From positions 1-64,000 of the forward strand of contig NZ_MVIF01000002.1 in the NCBI RefSeq assembly GCF_002086675.1: a stretch of 64,000 nucleotides of DNA. Reading direction: 5' to 3'. A program made the position numbers and the translations under genes. This DNA comes from Mycobacterium persicum. GTDB taxonomy: Bacteria > Actinomycetota > Actinomycetes > Mycobacteriales > Mycobacteriaceae. A model generated the notes under the pieces. It was not told where the DNA came from. It made no database searches and was given only the letters and a program-made list of their open reading frames with translations. How positions within the stretch are numbered: position 1 is the first letter of the stretch; each line of letters opens with the position of its first letter. Shown here one piece after another: positions 36,742 through 45,772 of this stretch.

Positions 36742-37134
36742 ATGGGCATCGTCGGTGTGGGGATCGACCTGGTCTCCATTCCTGATTTCGCCGAGCAGGT
36801 CGACCAACCGGGAACGGTGTTCGCGACGACCTTCACCCCCGGTGAGCGGCGGGACGCTTCGGACAAGAGTTCGTCGGCGGCCCGGCACCTCGCGGCCCGC
36901 TGGGCCGCCAAGGAAGCGGTGATCAAGGCTTGGTCCGGCTCGCGGTTCGCGCAGCGGCCCATGCTGCCCGAGGACATTCACCGCGACATCGAGGTGGTCA
37001 CCGACATGTGGGGCCGGCCGCGGGTGCGGCTAACCGGCGAAATCGCCAAGCATCTGGCCGATGTGACCATTCATGTCTCGCTGACCCACGAGGGGGATAC
37101 CGCCGCCGCGGTGGCCATTCTCGAATCGCCCTAG
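36742..37134 (+). CDS. acpS: Holo-[acyl-carrier-protein] synthase
   Basis: A 130-residue phosphopantetheinyl transferase, the same length as in M. tuberculosis. It transfers 4'-phosphopantetheine from CoA to the carrier domain of FAS-I and to AcpM. The magnesium-binding residues are Asp9 (GVGIDLV) and Glu58 (ARWAAKEAVIKAW). It starts 28 bp after fas on the same strand, a conserved pairing that couples synthase production to its activation. A strong hairpin follows the stop. Confidence 0.97.
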   Translation: MGIVGVGIDLVSIPDFAEQVDQPGTVFATTFTPGERRDASDKSSSAARHLAARWAAKEAVIKAWSGSRFAQRPMLPEDIHRDIEVVTDMWGRPRVRLTGEIAKHLADVTIHVSLTHEGDTAAAVAILESP

Positions 37135-37139
37135 ACTGC

Positions 37140-37199
37140 GCGAGCAGACGCGGAATCGCACCAAAATCGGAGATTTTGGGCGATTCCGCGTCTGCTCGC
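37140..37199. terminator. 60-nt near-perfect hairpin between converging acpS and DUF2339 genes
   Basis: The left arm begins GCGAGCAGACGCGGAATCGC and its exact complement ends at 37199. Inside, CCAAAATC pairs with GATTTTGG around a GGA loop. The result is a 28-bp stem interrupted by one bulged A. It begins 6 nt after the acpS stop and ends 7 nt before the DUF2339 stop, as expected for a bidirectional terminator. Hairpins with a GCGAGCAGACGC core are, to my knowledge, recurrent in mycobacterial intergenic DNA. Confidence 0.7.
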
Positions 37200-37205
37200 C
37201 CTCAA

Positions 37206-38999
37206 TTAGCGAGCGAGGCTGCGGGCATATCCGGTGCCCATGCCCAGCAGCACCAGACCGACGACGATAAATGCCGCCACCCGGAAGATGCCGTCCAGAG
37301 TCGCCAGGTCGAACACGAACAGTTTGACGGTAGCGGCGGCCGTAAGCGCGAGCCCGGCGGTTACCGGGGCCGTCCGGCCATTCCGGCCGCCCTGATGCAG
37401 CGCGTAGCCGAACAAACCCGCTGCCATGCCGATCCAGCAGACAGTGGCGATCAGGTGCCCGGCCAGGAATCCGGCATCGGTACCGCCGAAAAGAACCCCG
37501 GCGGTCACGGTGAACGCCGTGACGGCGTAGACGACCAGCATCCCGGCACCCAGGCTGAGGACCACCCTCAAATCGGAGTCCCGCACGCCCACGCACGCTC
37601 GTGCTATCGCGAACACCGCAGCGACGACGAGCAAGCTGGCGGCCAGGGTGGACACCGCAATTGAAGTCGGCATCGCGGTGGGGGTCAGCAAGGCGCCAAG
37701 TGGCGCATAGCTGTAGCACAGGCCCGTCCCGATGACACCGAAACCTGCTGCCGCCCAACGTGCTACCGCATCGCTGCGACCGGCAGTAGCGACTACGACG
37801 GCCAGCGAGAGTAGCACCGGGCCTTCGACGTAGCCGTCGAAGGCGACAGTAACGGCGACCAGCGCCGAAACCGCCGACCACGCCGACCAGACCTGTCTGG
37901 CGATCTTGGGCAGTTCCGTGCCGACCAGCACAATCGCCAGCATGGCTGATGCCAGAGCGGCTGCCAGCACCGCGGCCACTACGCGATCGACTGCTATCCC
38001 CGCGGCCAGGGCGGGCAGGGTCCCGGCCGCCGTTAGTACCGCCAATGCGGCGGTATTGCTGATAGCTGGAAGCATCACGAGGCCGCTGGCGATCGCCAGG
38101 ATTGCGGCGATTCCGCAGGCGGCGCCGATCACCCAGGCGTCGTCGTGTCGGACCGACACCAGCGCCACCAGCAGGGGCAGCGCGGTAGCCGCAATCCGGG
38201 CAGCCTGCATCCAGATCCAGTCCTTGCCCAGTTGTACCGGCAGCGCGGCGGCCGAGAGCGCCAACATGAAGCTGACCAACAACAGGTCGACACCGCGGGT
38301 GATGACGGGTGCCAGCCCGATCAGCGGCACTAGCACCAACAGCCCCAGGTGTTCGGAGTCCCACCGCCGAGCCAGCGCCAGACCCACACCGCCGACCACC
38401 GCGGCGAGCACCAGGCCGACCGGCGCCGGCACCCACTCGTAGATGGTGGTGAGGGCTATGACGTCCAGGTAGGCCGCGGCAATACCAGTGGCGGCCAACG
38501 CGATCGCGCCGATCCGCCCGCCGGGGCGGTTGCGTAACCGGGTGGCCACGCCAACGAGACCGGCCGCCAGCAGGGTGCCGCCGGCAACCCGGATCTCCGG
38601 CCGCAGCAGGCCGGCCTGCGCGGCTAGGACGAGCAGCAGCACCACGCCGATCAGCGTCACCGCCACCCCGGCGACGGCCAATAGCTTGCCGATCCAACCG
38701 GATTCGCGGTCTGAAGGCGGCGGCGTTGGAGGCGGACCAGTCGCGGCTGAGCGCCGAGGTGGTGGCGGAATGAACTGGCGTGGCGGTGGCGGCGCCGCGG
38801 GTTGCCGGTGCTGCCAGTACGACTGCCAGTACGGTGCTGCGGGCTGTGGTGGTAGTGGGGCCGGCTGGGGTGCGGCGGCTGAATCGGAAATCAGCCGGTC
38901 GAGTTGACCGAGTTCGCCGGACACGCGGGCCATTTGGCGGGCCAAAGCGTCGAACTCGGCGGCGAGCCGGCTGATCACGGCATGATGCGATTCGGTCAT
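37206..38999 (-). CDS. DUF2339 multi-pass membrane protein
   Basis: A protein of about 597 residues. The first 40 residues include a short coiled-coil-like stretch (ISRLAAEFDALARQMARVSG), followed by a proline-rich segment at about 44-98. From residue 105 onward it is almost entirely alternating hydrophobic helices, roughly 15 or more, ending IVVGLVLLGMGTGYARSLAR. This matches DUF2339, whose function is unknown. The start is uncertain: ATG 38999 is chosen, with ATG 39011 or TTG 39068 possible. It follows the two-component genes on the same strand and is probably their co-transcribed companion. It is not in this position in M. tuberculosis. Confidence 0.8.
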   Translation of the reverse strand: MTESHHAVISRLAAEFDALARQMARVSGELGQLDRLISDSAAAPQPAPLPPQPAAPYWQSYWQHRQPAAPPPPRQFIPPPPRRSAATGPPPTPPPSDRESGWIGKLLAVAGVAVTLIGVVLLLVLAAQAGLLRPEIRVAGGTLLAAGLVGVATRLRNRPGGRIGAIALAATGIAAAYLDVIALTTIYEWVPAPVGLVLAAVVGGVGLALARRWDSEHLGLLVLVPLIGLAPVITRGVDLLLVSFMLALSAAALPVQLGKDWIWMQAARIAATALPLLVALVSVRHDDAWVIGAACGIAAILAIASGLVMLPAISNTAALAVLTAAGTLPALAAGIAVDRVVAAVLAAALASAMLAIVLVGTELPKIARQVWSAWSAVSALVAVTVAFDGYVEGPVLLSLAVVVATAGRSDAVARWAAAGFGVIGTGLCYSYAPLGALLTPTAMPTSIAVSTLAASLLVVAAVFAIARACVGVRDSDLRVVLSLGAGMLVVYAVTAFTVTAGVLFGGTDAGFLAGHLIATVCWIGMAAGLFGYALHQGGRNGRTAPVTAGLALTAAATVKLFVFDLATLDGIFRVAAFIVVGLVLLGMGTGYARSLAR

Positions 39000-39057
39000 G
39001 GCGGCCACCATGCCGGGTGACGCATCGAAACGGATGAGTAGGACTACCCGAATCCGG

Positions 39058-39714
39058 CTACTCGTCAAGCCCGTGCTCGATGGCGTAGCGGGTCAACTCC
39101 ACCCGGTTGGCCACCTGCAACTTGCGGAACGTCGCCTGGACGTGGTTTTCGACGGTGCGGTGGCTCAGCGAGAGCTTTTCGCCAATCTGCTTAGCGGACA
39201 ATCCTTTTGCGACATATCGCAGTACTTCGGTCTCCCGCTCGGTAAGGCTGGGACGAGCCGGCCCCGAGTCGGGGCTGGTGGCGATGCGACGGTATTCACC
39301 CAGTACCAGTCCGGCCAGGCTCGGGGTGAACACGGCACGGCCGGCCGCGGTGGCTCGCACGGCGTCACTCAATTCCGCCTTGGAGGCGCTCTTGACCAGG
39401 TATCCCGTCGCCCCGGCTTTGACCGCCTCCAAGACGTCCTCGCGTTCGTCCGAGGCTGACAGGACCAGCACCCGGGTAGCGGGCGAGACTTCGAGCACCT
39501 GCGTTGTCGCCTGCACACCGTCGCCGTCGGCTAGCCGCATGTCCATGAGCACCACGTCCGGCTTGACGACCGCGGCCCGTCGCCGCGCCGCTGCCACGCC
39601 GTCGGCGGTGGCGACCACGTTGAACCCGTCGTCGGCGAGGTCGCGCGCGACCGCGTCGCGCCAGATCGGATGGTCATCGACAACCATCACGGTGGGGGAT
39701 TGCTGGTCACCCAT
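39058..39714 (-). CDS. NarL/LuxR-type response regulator
   Basis: A 218-residue response regulator. The receiver domain has the acidic pair Asp13-Asp14, the phosphoacceptor Asp58 (VVLMDMRL) and a conserved Lys in GYLVKSA. The C-terminal helix-turn-helix (LTERETEVLRYVAKGLSAKQ, then LSLSHRTVENHV) is of the LuxR type. It overlaps the kinase gene by 8 bp, so the two form a typical kinase-regulator pair. The target genes are unknown; the DUF2339 gene immediately downstream is a candidate. Confidence 0.93.
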   Translation of the reverse strand: MGDQQSPTVMVVDDHPIWRDAVARDLADDGFNVVATADGVAAARRRAAVVKPDVVLMDMRLADGDGVQATTQVLEVSPATRVLVLSASDEREDVLEAVKAGATGYLVKSASKAELSDAVRATAAGRAVFTPSLAGLVLGEYRRIATSPDSGPARPSLTERETEVLRYVAKGLSAKQIGEKLSLSHRTVENHVQATFRKLQVANRVELTRYAIEHGLDE

Positions 39715-40852
39715 GACGTCCTTCCCGGCGCGGCACCGTCAGTTCCCACTCGGTGCCCTCGCCCGTGTTCGTGCTCAGCTGCGCGGTGCCGCCCAGCGCC
39801 GCCAACCGCCCCACGATCGACTTCGAGACCCCAAGCCGGCCCTGGCCGGCGGCCTCCTCGAGCCGCCCCGCGGCAATGCCGACACCGTCGTCGCGAATGC
39901 TCACCGTCACCACATTGCCCATATCTTCCAGCAGTACATAGGCGCGCGCGTTCGGCCCGGCGTGCAAGCGAACATTGTCCAGGGCGTTGCCTACCGCCGC
40001 GTCCAACTCGGTGGCCACCCCACGCGCCAGCGGCACCGGCGTACCCGGCAAGCTCATGGACACCTGGTCGGACGCCCGCCGCCGCAACAGAGCACCGAGG
40101 TCGACCGACTGGTTGTCGCCGCCGTGCTCGGTGTCGGTGGAGATCACCCAACGGCGCAGCGCGCCTTCTTGTTCGCTGGCCAGTTCGGCTAATTCGGCTG
40201 CGTCGCCGCCTATTTCGTGGCCTCGCTTGGCAACCAGGGCCAATACCTGGATGACCCCGTCGTGAACTTGCCGGGACAGCCGTTCCCGCTCGTGCAGCGC
40301 TGCCGACAGTTCGGCGGCCCGTTGCAATTCGTCATGGGCACGCCGTGCGGTCCGGGCGGCCATCCCCACCGCCAGGCCGACCGCCAGCTCGATGACAATG
40401 GTCGCACTGCGACCGAGGTTGACGCTGATGTAACCCTTGACCGTTTCGTTGGCGGCCGTCACCGCCACGCCGGTCAACATGCCGCCGGCCGGACCCAACT
40501 GCAGCGCCGCCGAAATGGTGGCATTGCTGGCCCACAGGGTTGTCGGCCAGGTCTGGTTATCCAGTGCCCATTGCCCGGTGGCTACCACCTTGGTGGACAG
40601 CATCAGCAGCACCACGATGGCAATCTCAGCGATCACCCAGGCAGGCCGGCGACCGAAGCCGCGGAGGTAGGCGAGCGCGCACACCGCGCTCCAGCCGATC
40701 AGCACCGCGAAGAGCGCCCAGCCCAACGCCGGCAGGCGCAGGTCGGAATTGACCGCGATCTGAAAGCCCAGGGCGTAACCGCAGCTCAATAGGCGGAACA
40801 GCTGCGCCGCCCGCCAGAGCGGCGCTGCCGGGTCGGGGCCGCGCGTCGCCAT
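39707..40852 (-). CDS. Sensor histidine kinase (HisKA_3/NarX-type)
   Basis: A 381-residue membrane kinase. About five or six hydrophobic segments occupy residues 15-165, with no large extracytoplasmic sensor domain, so it may sense the membrane itself. The phosphoacceptor is His197 (RLSRQVHDGVIQVLAL). The ATPase domain shows the N box (LDAAVGNALDNVRLHA), G1 (IRDDGVGI) and a G2-like LGVSKSIVGR. ATG 40852 is chosen because it begins a clear coding stretch; the longer frame would run across the divergent peptidase gene. Confidence 0.92.
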   Translation of the reverse strand: MATRGPDPAAPLWRAAQLFRLLSCGYALGFQIAVNSDLRLPALGWALFAVLIGWSAVCALAYLRGFGRRPAWVIAEIAIVVLLMLSTKVVATGQWALDNQTWPTTLWASNATISAALQLGPAGGMLTGVAVTAANETVKGYISVNLGRSATIVIELAVGLAVGMAARTARRAHDELQRAAELSAALHERERLSRQVHDGVIQVLALVAKRGHEIGGDAAELAELASEQEGALRRWVISTDTEHGGDNQSVDLGALLRRRASDQVSMSLPGTPVPLARGVATELDAAVGNALDNVRLHAGPNARAYVLLEDMGNVVTVSIRDDGVGIAAGRLEEAAGQGRLGVSKSIVGRLAALGGTAQLSTNTGEGTEWELTVPRREGRHG

Positions 40853-40876
40853 ATCGGGCTCAGCATAGCTAGCCTC

Positions 40877-42217
40877 GTGATCGTGACTGATCTGGTTGAG
40901 CGGGTTCGTGCGGTGTTGCCGTCGGTGCGGCGTGATCTCGAAGATCTGGTACGCATCGACTCCGTCTGGGCCGACCCGACGCGACACGGTCAGGTATATC
41001 GCAGTGCACAGGCGGTGGCGGATTTGTTATCGCATGCGGGTTTTGACGATGTGCGGAAAGTCAGTGAAGGCGGTGCGCCGGCGGTCATCGCGCGGTATCC
41101 GGCGCCACCGGGTGCGCCGACGGTGCTGCTGTATGCCCACCATGACGTGCAGCCCGAGGGTGACCGCGACCAGTGGGCTTCGCCGCCTTTCGAGCCCACC
41201 GAACGCGACGGACGACTGTACGGGCGTGGCACCGCCGACGACAAGGCCGGGATCGCAACGCATTTGGCCGCATTCCGGGCCCACGGCGGCCGGCCGCCGG
41301 TGGGCGTGACCGTCTTCGTCGAGGGCGAGGAAGAATCCGGATCTCCGTCACTGGGCCGATTGCTCGCCGCCCACCGCGACCTGCTGGCCGCCGACGTGAT
41401 CGTCATCGCCGACTCGGACAATTGGAGCACCGACATCCCCGCGCTGACGGTGTCGCTACGCGGATTGGCCGATTGCGTGGTAGAGGTCGCCACGCTCGAC
41501 CACGGGCTGCACTCCGGTTTGTGGGGCGGTGTGGTTCCCGACGCATTGAGCGTGCTGGTGCGGCTGCTGGCCAGCTTGCACGACGACGACGGCAACGTGG
41601 CGGTCGCAGGGCTGCATGAAACCGACGTTGCAGCCCTGAATTTCCCGGACTACCCGCCCGAGCGGGTGCGCGCAGACGCGGGTCTGCTCGACGGGGTATC
41701 GGAAATCGGTTCCGGTTCGGTGCCCCAGCGGCTTTGGGCCAAACCCGCGATCACCGTGATCGGTGTCGACACCACATCGGTTGCGGCAGCATCGAATACA
41801 TTGATTCCGCGGGCTCAAGCCAAGATCAGTCTGCGAGTTGCGCCCGGCGGCGATGCCGTGGCGCACCTGGACGCTCTGGAGGCCCATCTGCAGCGGCACG
41901 TGCCGTGGGGCGCACAGGTCAGTGTCCGGCGCGGCGAGGTCGGCCAGCCGTACGCCATCGAGGCCAGCGGCCCTGTCTATGACGCCGCCCGGGCGGCGTT
42001 CCGGCGGGCGTGGGGCACCGATCCCATCGACATGGGCATGGGTGGGTCGATTCCGTTCATCGCCGAGTTCGCCCGGGCGTTCCCTGAGGCCAAAATTCTG
42101 GTCACCGGCGTGGAGGATCCCGCGACGCAGGCGCACAGCATCAACGAAAGCCTGCACCTGGGGGTGTTGGAACGGGCCGCGGTCGCCGAAGCGCTGTTGC
42201 TGGCCAACCTGACCTGA
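40877..42217 (+). CDS. M20-family metallopeptidase/dipeptidase (Rv2522c type)
   Basis: A 446-residue zinc peptidase of the M20 (CPG2/ArgE/DapE) family. Metal ligands and catalytic residues are visible in YAHHDVQP, GRGTADDKAG, FVEGEEESGSPS, IADSDNW and the final HSINESL. Family members hydrolyse dipeptides or N-acyl amino acids in the cytoplasm. GTG 40877 lies only 24 bp from the divergent kinase start. Its stop abuts that of bcp with no base between (TGATCA). In M. tuberculosis the orthologous gene lies next to acpS; here three genes intervene. Confidence 0.9.
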   Translation: MIVTDLVERVRAVLPSVRRDLEDLVRIDSVWADPTRHGQVYRSAQAVADLLSHAGFDDVRKVSEGGAPAVIARYPAPPGAPTVLLYAHHDVQPEGDRDQWASPPFEPTERDGRLYGRGTADDKAGIATHLAAFRAHGGRPPVGVTVFVEGEEESGSPSLGRLLAAHRDLLAADVIVIADSDNWSTDIPALTVSLRGLADCVVEVATLDHGLHSGLWGGVVPDALSVLVRLLASLHDDDGNVAVAGLHETDVAALNFPDYPPERVRADAGLLDGVSEIGSGSVPQRLWAKPAITVIGVDTTSVAAASNTLIPRAQAKISLRVAPGGDAVAHLDALEAHLQRHVPWGAQVSVRRGEVGQPYAIEASGPVYDAARAAFRRAWGTDPIDMGMGGSIPFIAEFARAFPEAKILVTGVEDPATQAHSINESLHLGVLERAAVAEALLLANLT

Positions 42218-42691
42218 TCAGACCGACAGGTCGCGGCGAAGCTTGGCGACGTGTCCGGTGGCCTTGACGTTGTACTGGGCGACGGCGACCTCGCCCGTCT
42301 CGTCGACGACGAATGTGGACCGGATCACACCCTGGACGGTCTTGCCGTACATCTTCTTCTCGCCGTAGGCGCCCCAGGCCGTCAACACGGTGCGATCGGG
42401 ATCGGACAGCAGCGGGAATGTCAGTCCCTCGGCATCGCGGAACTTGGCCAGCTTGGCCGGCGGGTCGGGGGAGATTCCCACCACGTCCAGGCCGGCGTCG
42501 TTGAGGTCGCGGAGGTTGTCGCGGAAATCGCAGGCCTCTTTGGTGCATCCCGGTGTCGAGGCGGCTGGGTAGAAGTACACGACGACGCGGCGTCCCCGGT
42601 AGTCGGCCAGCGACACGGTATTGCCGTCGGCGTCGGGCAGGCGGAACGCGGGCGCTTTGTCGCCCGGCGCCAGGCGGGTGGACTCGCTCAA
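42218..42691 (-). CDS. bcp: Peroxiredoxin Bcp (thioredoxin-dependent thiol peroxidase)
   Basis: A 157-residue BCP/PrxQ peroxiredoxin, the same length as M. tuberculosis Bcp. The peroxidatic cysteine is Cys49 (PAASTPGCT) and the resolving one Cys54 (KEAC). It reduces hydrogen and organic peroxides with electrons from thioredoxin. TTG 42691 is chosen: AAAGGGA lies about 9 bp upstream, and the alignment begins right after it (STRLAPGDKAPAF). A GTG at 42712 would include the ribosome-binding site in the coding region. Confidence 0.94.
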   Translation of the reverse strand: MSESTRLAPGDKAPAFRLPDADGNTVSLADYRGRRVVVYFYPAASTPGCTKEACDFRDNLRDLNDAGLDVVGISPDPPAKLAKFRDAEGLTFPLLSDPDRTVLTAWGAYGEKKMYGKTVQGVIRSTFVVDETGEVAVAQYNVKATGHVAKLRRDLSV

Positions 42692-42782
42692 CGTAGGTCC
42701 CTTTCTGTTCACCGGAGCGTTGGGACTCGCACCGGCTCATCTAGGGTAGTTCGTCAGGTGCACCTACTTGGAGGACAGACAC

Positions 42783-43010
42783 GTGGCGGACCGTGATCCC
42801 GAGACCATCAAGCAGGAGATCGACCTCGCCCGCGACCAGCTGGCGGCAACGGTCGACTCGCTTGTTGAGCGTGCCAATCCCCGCCGCCTCGCCGACGACG
42901 TGAAGGCCAAGGTGATCGAATTCGTCACCAAACCTGCGGTGACCGTGACCCTGGTGGGCGTCGGGTCTGTCGTCGTGATCGTGGTGATCCGCAACATCAG
43001 GAATCGGTGA
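42783..43010 (+). CDS. DUF3618 small membrane protein (Rv2520c type)
   Basis: A 75-residue protein, the same length as Rv2520c. The N-terminus is the DUF3618 pattern (DPETIKQEIDLARDQLAATV), an amphipathic helix; a single membrane helix follows (AVTVTLVGVGSVVVIVVIR) with a basic tail. GTG 42783 is used. It is divergent from bcp. The function is unknown. The remaining 243 bp before the tRNA gene hold nothing I can assign. Confidence 0.85.
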   Translation: MADRDPETIKQEIDLARDQLAATVDSLVERANPRRLADDVKAKVIEFVTKPAVTVTLVGVGSVVVIVVIRNIRNR

Positions 43011-43253
43011 GCGCTGCGGCGGCAACCGTCACCGGGCCGCGTGGGTGACACGTAACCTTCAGGCTCGCAAGGCATCTGGCGAAAGCGTGACCCGCGGCGT
43101 TACTGGGCGGCCGGCCGGAACCAAGTGCAGTTCGGCGGTAGAACCCCCACCGAATTCCCTTGTGTAGGTGGCCTTCCCGCGTCGTGCTCGGGTATCGATC
43201 ACAGCGCGGCGCCGAGGTGCCCGGTCAACCCGGCGGACCGACGCGGGGAGGTG

Positions 43254-43326
<73 letters not shown>

Positions 43327-43533
43327 CGTGGACGGCCAGAGACCGCGTACGCGACAATAACAGGCATCGTGGCGCAGTGGGAAATCTCCAGATCACGACG
43401 GGGTGAGGTGCGACACTGAACGACGGCGACGAGCCGACAATTCTGCCACGGCCGCGGTCAGACACTACAATACAGGGAACAATCCAGGGTCAGCGGTGAC
43501 CGAAGTAAGCAAGAGTATCTGGAAGGTCACGTG

Positions 43534-44730
43534 ATGACGCCTTTGCGCAGAAGTCGATCGTGGCTGGCTGCGATCATGATCCCGGTCGCTGTTCTCGCCG
43601 TGGCGTGCAGCAGCGGCAGTGCGCCCGCGCCGGTCAAGGTCATCGTCAACAAAGGCACACCCTTCGCCGACCTGCTGGTGCCCAAGCTGACCGCGTCGGT
43701 GACCGACGGAGCCGTCGGTGTCACCGTGGATGCGCCCGTCACCGTCAGCGTTGCCGACGGTGTGCTGGCGGCGGTCACCATGGTGAACGAAAACGGCAAG
43801 TCGATCAGCGGGCAGCTCAGCCCCGACGGACTGCACTGGTCGACCACCGACCAACTCGGCTACAACCGGCGCTACACCCTCAGCGCAAAGGCGCTCGGAC
43901 TGGGCGGCGCGGCGACTCGCCAGATGACATTTCAGACGAGCTCGCCCGCACACCTGACGATGCCCTATGTGAATCCGGGCGACGGCGAGGTGGTGGGGAT
44001 CGGCGAGCCGGTGGCGATCCGGTTCGACGAGAACATCGCCGACCGGGTCGCTGCGGAGAAGGCCATCAAGATCACCACCAACCCGCCGGTCGAAGGCGCA
44101 TTCTACTGGCTGAACAACCGCGAGGTGCGTTGGCGCCCAGAGCATTTCTGGAAGCCCGGCACCGCAGTCGACGTGGCGGTCAACACCTATGGCGTCGATC
44201 TCGGCGAGGGAATGTTCGGCGAGGACAACGTCAAGACGCACTTCACCATCGGCGACGAGGTCATCGCGACCGCGGACGACAGCACCAAGATACTGACGAT
44301 CCGGGTCAACGGCGAGGTCGTGAAGACCATGCCGACGTCGATGGGTAAGGACAGCACGCCCACCGCCAACGGCGTCTACATCGTGGGCGCGCGGTTCAAA
44401 CACATCATCATGGACTCCTCGACCTATGGGGTTCCGGTGAACTCGCCCAACGGGTATCGCACCGACGTCGACTGGGCCACCCAAATTTCCTACAGCGGCG
44501 TCTTCGTGCATTCCGCTCCGTGGTCGGTGGGCGCTCAAGGGCACACCAACACCAGCCACGGGTGCCTGAACGTGAGCCCGAGCAACGCCCAGTGGTTCTA
44601 CGACCACATCAAGAGCGGTGACATCGTCGAAGTCGTCAACACCGTGGGAGGCACGCTGTCCGGCACGGACGGCCTTGGGGACTGGAACATTCCCTGGGAT
44701 CAGTGGCGGGCCGGTAACGCCAAGGCATAG
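43534..44730 (+). CDS. ldtB: L,D-transpeptidase LdtB (LdtMt2, LppS)
   Basis: A 398-residue lipoprotein that forms 3-3 cross-links in peptidoglycan outside the membrane and is the main target of carbapenems in M. tuberculosis (Rv2518c, 408 residues). The signal peptide ends in the lipobox LAVAC, with Cys25 as the lipidated residue. Two immunoglobulin-like domains follow (about 35-240), then the YkuD catalytic domain with [11 protein letters not shown], catalytic Cys344 and His342. ATG 43534 gives 7 bp from GGAAGG; a GTG lies one codon earlier. It sits between tRNA-Lys and tRNA-His, as in M. tuberculosis. Confidence 0.96.
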   Translation: MTPLRRSRSWLAAIMIPVAVLAVACSSGSAPAPVKVIVNKGTPFADLLVPKLTASVTDGAVGVTVDAPVTVSVADGVLAAVTMVNENGKSISGQLSPDGLHWSTTDQLGYNRRYTLSAKALGLGGAATRQMTFQTSSPAHLTMPYVNPGDGEVVGIGEPVAIRFDENIADRVAAEKAIKITTNPPVEGAFYWLNNREVRWRPEHFWKPGTAVDVAVNTYGVDLGEGMFGEDNVKTHFTIGDEVIATADDSTKILTIRVNGEVVKTMPTSMGKDSTPTANGVYIVGARFKHIIMDSSTYGVPVNSPNGYRTDVDWATQISYSGVFVHSAPWSVGAQGHTNTSHGCLNVSPSNAQWFYDHIKSGDIVEVVNTVGGTLSGTDGLGDWNIPWDQWRAGNAKA

Positions 44731-44886
44731 GCGCGCTTGCATTGCGGATAACCTTCTCGGGTCGGGACAATTGGGCGCGCCGCAGTCTCCTGTTATTCCG
44801 ATAAACGTCGAGATTGCCGTGAGGGCTGTGCTTCGGCACTGATCACGACCATGGCGGCAATCTCGATGAAATGCCGATTCATCCTG

Positions 44887-44963
44887 TGGGGTGAGTGACG
44901 GGACTCGAACCCGCGACACCCAGGATCACAACCTGGTGCTCTACCAACTGAACTACACTCACC
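44887..44963 (-). tRNA. tRNA-His (anticodon GTG)
   Basis: Minus-strand cloverleaf with acceptor GTGAGTG/CACTCAC, anticodon loop TTGTGAT and T-loop GGTTCGAGTCC. The extra G at position -1, required by histidyl-tRNA synthetase, is encoded at 44963. The 3' CCA is encoded after discriminator C. Confidence 0.96.
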
Positions 44964-45017
44964 ATGGCCGCCTGCCGGTCCTCCCAGAGGGAGGGCTAAC
45001 GAGCGGCGACGTCGATA

Positions 45018-45665
45018 TTAGCCGGTCGGAGGCTCCTCGGCCGAATCGATTATCCCCGGTGCGTCGGATTCGCCTTGAAGGTCGGCGACCACTGTGGCGA
45101 TTTCGCTGGTAGATGGCCCCGGCGGAGGGACGAACGCGGTGCGCCGGTAGTAGCGCAGTTCGCGAATGGATTCGTGAATATCGGCTAACGCGCGGTGCGC
45201 CAGGCCTTTGGGCGGCTGGCCGAAGTAGATCCGCGGGTACCAGCGCCGGCAGAGCTCCTTGATCGAGCTGACGTCGATCATCCGGTAGTGCAGAAACGCG
45301 TCCAGCGCGGGCATGTCGCGGGCAATGAAGGACCGGTCGGTGGCGATGGAGTTTCCCGCCAGCGGCGCCGTCTTGGGCTGCTTGACGTGTTCGTTGATGT
45401 AGTCGAGCACCATCGCTTCGGCCATGGGCAGGTCGACGGTGGAAGCCTTGACTTCCTCGATCAGTCCCGAGCGGGTGTGCATCTCGGCAACGACGTCGAT
45501 CATCGACGCCAGCGCGTCGTCGTCGGCGTGGATCACCACGTCCACTCCGTCGCCGAGAATGTTCAGGTCGGCGTCGGTGACCAGCACGGCGATCTCGATC
45601 AACTTGTCCGAAGCAATATTCAGCCCGGTCATCTCGCAGTCGATCCACACCAGTTCGTCACGCAC
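45018..45665 (-). CDS. orn: Oligoribonuclease
   Basis: A 215-residue DEDDh exonuclease, the length of M. tuberculosis Orn (Rv2511). It degrades 2-5-nt RNAs and linear dinucleotides such as pApA and pGpG. Motifs: [10 protein letters not shown] (Exo I, Asp and Glu), [15 protein letters not shown] (Exo II) and [17 protein letters not shown] (Exo III). GTG 45665 gives a protein starting like the M. tuberculosis one; the TTG at 45674 would add three residues. It is divergent from the HerA-like gene. Confidence 0.97.
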   Translation of the reverse strand: MRDELVWIDCEMTGLNIASDKLIEIAVLVTDADLNILGDGVDVVIHADDDALASMIDVVAEMHTRSGLIEEVKASTVDLPMAEAMVLDYINEHVKQPKTAPLAGNSIATDRSFIARDMPALDAFLHYRMIDVSSIKELCRRWYPRIYFGQPPKGLAHRALADIHESIRELRYYRRTAFVPPPGPSTSEIATVVADLQGESDAPGIIDSAEEPPTG

Positions 45666-45772
45666 AGCGCTCAAGAGTAGGCCTCTCGCCGCGGTCGTAA
45701 CCGCAACACCCGGGCAAGTAGTGTGATTGCTTTGCCAACCGGTACGGGTAACGACGGGGAAGAGGTGGCGCG

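Noticed and set aside
43465..44919. A 484-codon minus-strand frame over ldtB
   Set aside because: It covers ldtB and part of tRNA-His in antisense. The ldtB protein has clear lipobox and YkuD motifs, so the opposite frame is a shadow.
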